NCBI RefSeq assembly: GCF_000298235.1 | Contig: NZ_BAHE01000022.1 | Coordinates: 1-64,000, forward strand | DNA from: Gordonia namibiensis NBRC 108229 | GTDB lineage: Bacteria; Actinomycetota; Actinomycetes; Mycobacteriales; Mycobacteriaceae | Length of the DNA stretch: 64,000 nt | Reading direction: 5' to 3' | Shown here: piece by piece, positions 62,579 through 64,000 of the stretch | Position numbering within the stretch: position 1 is the first letter of the stretch | Layout: the number at the start of each line of letters is the position of its first letter | Position numbers and translations under genes: made by a program | The notes under the pieces: generated by a model | Databases searched by the model: none | Seen by the model: the letters and a program-made list of their open reading frames with translations, nothing else | Told to the model about the DNA's origin: nothing

Positions 62579-63340
62579 TTACTTCGCGGTGGTCGCCTTC
62601 TTGGCCGGAGCCTTCTTGGCGGGCGACTTCTTGGCCGGAGCCTTCTTCACGGCGGGAACCGGCTCGTCCTTGGCCTCGGCGACCTTCTTGGCCGGCGATG
62701 CCTCGGCGGTGCGGGTCTTGGCCTCGACAGTGCCTGCGGCGCCGTCGATCTCCTTGGCCGCGTCGTCGGCCTGCTCCTTGATGTCGCCGCCGATCTCCTC
62801 GATGGCAACGGCGACGTCCTCGACCTCTTCGCTCACGCGACCGGCCAGCTTGGCGGCGCGCTCACCGACGAGGCGGGTCTGCGAGGACACGACACCGAGT
62901 GCGTCTTCGGTCAGGTCGACAGCGTCGTTGTAGACCTTCTCCACCCGGGTCAGGTTCTCCTGGACGACCGGCTTCTTGCGCAGGCGCTCGAGGGTGGCCT
63001 CGCCACGCTCGGCGAGCGTGTTGTAGAAGTCGGTGGCCTTCTCGACATACGGGTCGGCGAGCTTCTTGAGCTCGTCGGCGGTGAGCTTGCCGCGGAGTTC
63101 GTCGATCTCGGACGGAACTTCCTCGGAGAGCGTCTCGATGCGGGTCTTGGCCGTCTCGGGCAGCTCGGTGATGAGGGCCTTGGTCTCGGTGTAGCGAGCC
63201 TCGAGACGCGTCTGAGCGGTCTCGGCGGCGGCCTCGGTGCGCTCACGGAGCTCGGTGAGCTTCTCGGTGACCTGCGCGAAGGCGTAGTCGCCGGCGCCGA
63301 CTGCGGCGTAGAGCGGGGCGTAATTACGGGTGGTGGTCAC
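62579..63340 (-). CDS. hbhA: heparin-binding haemagglutinin-like protein, second paralogue
   Basis: 253 residues from a GTG with AAGGAG five bases before it (VTTTRNYAPLYAAVGAGDYAFAQVTEKL). The start YAPLYAAVGAGD and the block PSEIDELRGKLTADELKKLADPYVEKATDFY closely match mycobacterial HbhA as recalled. The coiled-coil is followed by an acidic region (EEVEDVAVAIEEIGGD) and a Lys/Ala/Pro tail ([19 protein letters not shown]). This copy is nearer to mycobacterial HbhA than the 381-residue one. It is preceded by a long leader (about 180 nt from the predicted start of transcription) and followed by a strong terminator. Confidence 0.92.
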   Translation of the reverse strand: MTTTRNYAPLYAAVGAGDYAFAQVTEKLTELRERTEAAAETAQTRLEARYTETKALITELPETAKTRIETLSEEVPSEIDELRGKLTADELKKLADPYVEKATDFYNTLAERGEATLERLRKKPVVQENLTRVEKVYNDAVDLTEDALGVVSSQTRLVGERAAKLAGRVSEEVEDVAVAIEEIGGDIKEQADDAAKEIDGAAGTVEAKTRTAEASPAKKVAEAKDEPVPAVKKAPAKKSPAKKAPAKKATTAK

Positions 63341-63530
63341 TGGTGACTCCTTCTGTTGGCACCAATCGCGCTGCAGCACATGCGGTCTCGCTGATCTCGG
63401 CATCATCGCCGGGCGCATGTCGGTTTGTCGTCGGTTCGACGCGATGTCGCAAGCCGCCATGATCTTCCAGCTCGTCACCGCGCGAGATTAGGGAACCGCG
63501 GCGCCATCGGTATTGGTGTTTCCGTAGTCC

Positions 63531-63572
63531 AGTATCCACGCCGTGCTAGCAAATGCAAGCATTCTGCTAACA
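63531..63572 (-). promoter_or_regulatory. hbhA-2 promoter with the same TGCTAGCA-type sites
   Basis: Minus-strand TTGCAT (63553-63558), 16-bp spacer and GATACT (63531-63536), overlapped by TGCTAGCA (63544-63551), TGCAAGCA (63554-63561) and TGCTAA (63565-63570). Nearly identical in layout to the promoter at 55259-55301 of the XRE-hbhA-1 unit. It is just downstream of the fadB2-like stop. Confidence 0.7.
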
Positions 63573-63585
63573 CCTGTGGCCCAGC

Positions 63586-64000
63586 TCACCTCTTGCCGGC
63601 GAGAACTCGCTCGTACTCGTAGAAGCCGCGCCCGGCCTTCTTGCCGAGGCGACCCGACGTGACCATCTGCACCAGCAACGGGGGCGGCGCGTAGAGCGGC
63701 TCGTCGAACTCCTCGACCATCTTGTCGGCGATGGCCTTGACGGTGTCCAGTCCCACCAGGTCGGCGAGTTTCAGCGGCCCCATCGGATGGGCGCAACCGA
63801 GCATCATGGCCTTGTCGATGTCCTCGACCGTCGAGAAACCGCTCTCCACCATGCGGATCGCGGAGAGCAGATAGGGGACGAGCAGGGCGTTGACGACGAA
63901 ACCCGAGCGGTCGGCGGAACGGATCACCTGTTTGCCCAGAACGTCATGCGCGAACGTCTCTGCCCGAGCGGTCACCTCGGGAGCGGTCACCGGGGTGGTG
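63586..64000 (-). CDS. fadB2: 3-hydroxybutyryl-CoA dehydrogenase, 3' part only
   Basis: C-terminal 137 codons of a 3-hydroxyacyl-CoA dehydrogenase; the 5' part lies beyond the window end. Features: DRSGFVVNALLVPYLLSAIRMVESG, DIDKAMMLGCAHPMGPLKLADLVGLDT (Asn and the GxPMGP-type block) and GRLGKKAGRGFYEY, the classic C-terminal signature. It catalyses NAD(P)-dependent oxidation of (3S)-hydroxybutyryl-CoA or the reverse. In M. tuberculosis fadB2 (Rv0468) lies close to the hbhA region, as here. The stop is 15 bp from the hbhA-2 operator. Confidence 0.9.
   Translation of the reverse strand, partial: TTPVTAPEVTARAETFAHDVLGKQVIRSADRSGFVVNALLVPYLLSAIRMVESGFSTVEDIDKAMMLGCAHPMGPLKLADLVGLDTVKAIADKMVEEFDEPLYAPPPLLVQMVTSGRLGKKAGRGFYEYERVLAGKR

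Overview
The window reads as chromosomal DNA of a high-GC, mycolic-acid-containing actinobacterium (order Mycobacteriales), most likely Gordonia or a close relative. Support comes from an antigen-85-type mycolyltransferase-like protein, two heparin-binding-haemagglutinin (HbhA) paralogues, a PhoP/PhoR-type two-component system, an OtsAB trehalose pathway, a ThrE-type exporter, an LtrA protein and GC-rich codon usage. From memory of the M. tuberculosis H37Rv map, much of the right half follows the Rv0468-Rv0485 order: ROK regulator, SDR, L,D-transpeptidase, deoC, DUF2993, nitrilase, DUF2505, murB, DUF2516, hbhA, XRE, DUF445, TetR and fadB2. Other modules are spliced between these genes.

Layout. 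0-11 kb: purB, a small secreted protein, a TetR regulator, a CstR-like repressor with its operator and a DUF302 partner, a lipoprotein esterase, purD, LtrA, and a GT-C/GT2-GtrA cell-envelope glycosyltransferase pair. 11-20 kb: a RecQ-like helicase, a HIT protein, a D12 methyltransferase next to a DpnII-like endonuclease (probable type II R-M system), a 43-bp tandem array, phoPR, DUF899 and an AlkZ-like winged-helix protein. 20-27 kb: a large HTH-STAND-TM-WD40 protein, a type B carboxylesterase, small membrane proteins and tRNA-Thr. 27-32 kb: RidA, ThrE, a 53-aa protein-otsA-otsB operon and a transglutaminase. 32-41 kb: ROK regulator, SDR, L,D-transpeptidase, an XRE-cupin/methyltransferase/thioredoxin-reductase-like trio, deoC, purU and the Ag85-like protein. 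41-46 kb: a 35-codon peptide gene with its own terminator and a long AT-rich upstream region, a two-subunit ABC transporter and a GNAT protein. 46-58 kb: DUF2993, nitrilase, methyltransferase, two DUF2505 proteins, murB, hydrolase, MerR, DUF2516, hbhA, XRE, DUF445, TetR and SDR. 58-64 kb: PPK2, a 42-bp tandem array, a BenE transporter with its XRE-cupin regulator, an AbiEi-type protein between inverted repeat elements, a second hbhA, and the 3' part of a fadB2-like gene.

How the parts fit. A recurring theme is the mycolate envelope: Ag85-like enzyme, L,D-transpeptidase, MurB, GT-C/GT2 pair, DUF2993 protein, trehalose synthesis and HbhA. The most interesting candidate is a 35-residue acidic amphipathic peptide ending in serines, encoded just upstream of the Ag85-like gene. 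It resembles corynebacterial PorH/PorA-type mycoloylated peptides in size and design. Other notable signals are an almost identical promoter/operator in front of the XRE regulator gene beside hbhA-1 and in front of hbhA-2, tandem intergenic repeats that start at the stop codon of one convergent gene and supply the stop codon of the other, and the STAND-WD40 protein. All assignments are by reading the sequence; no database search was run.
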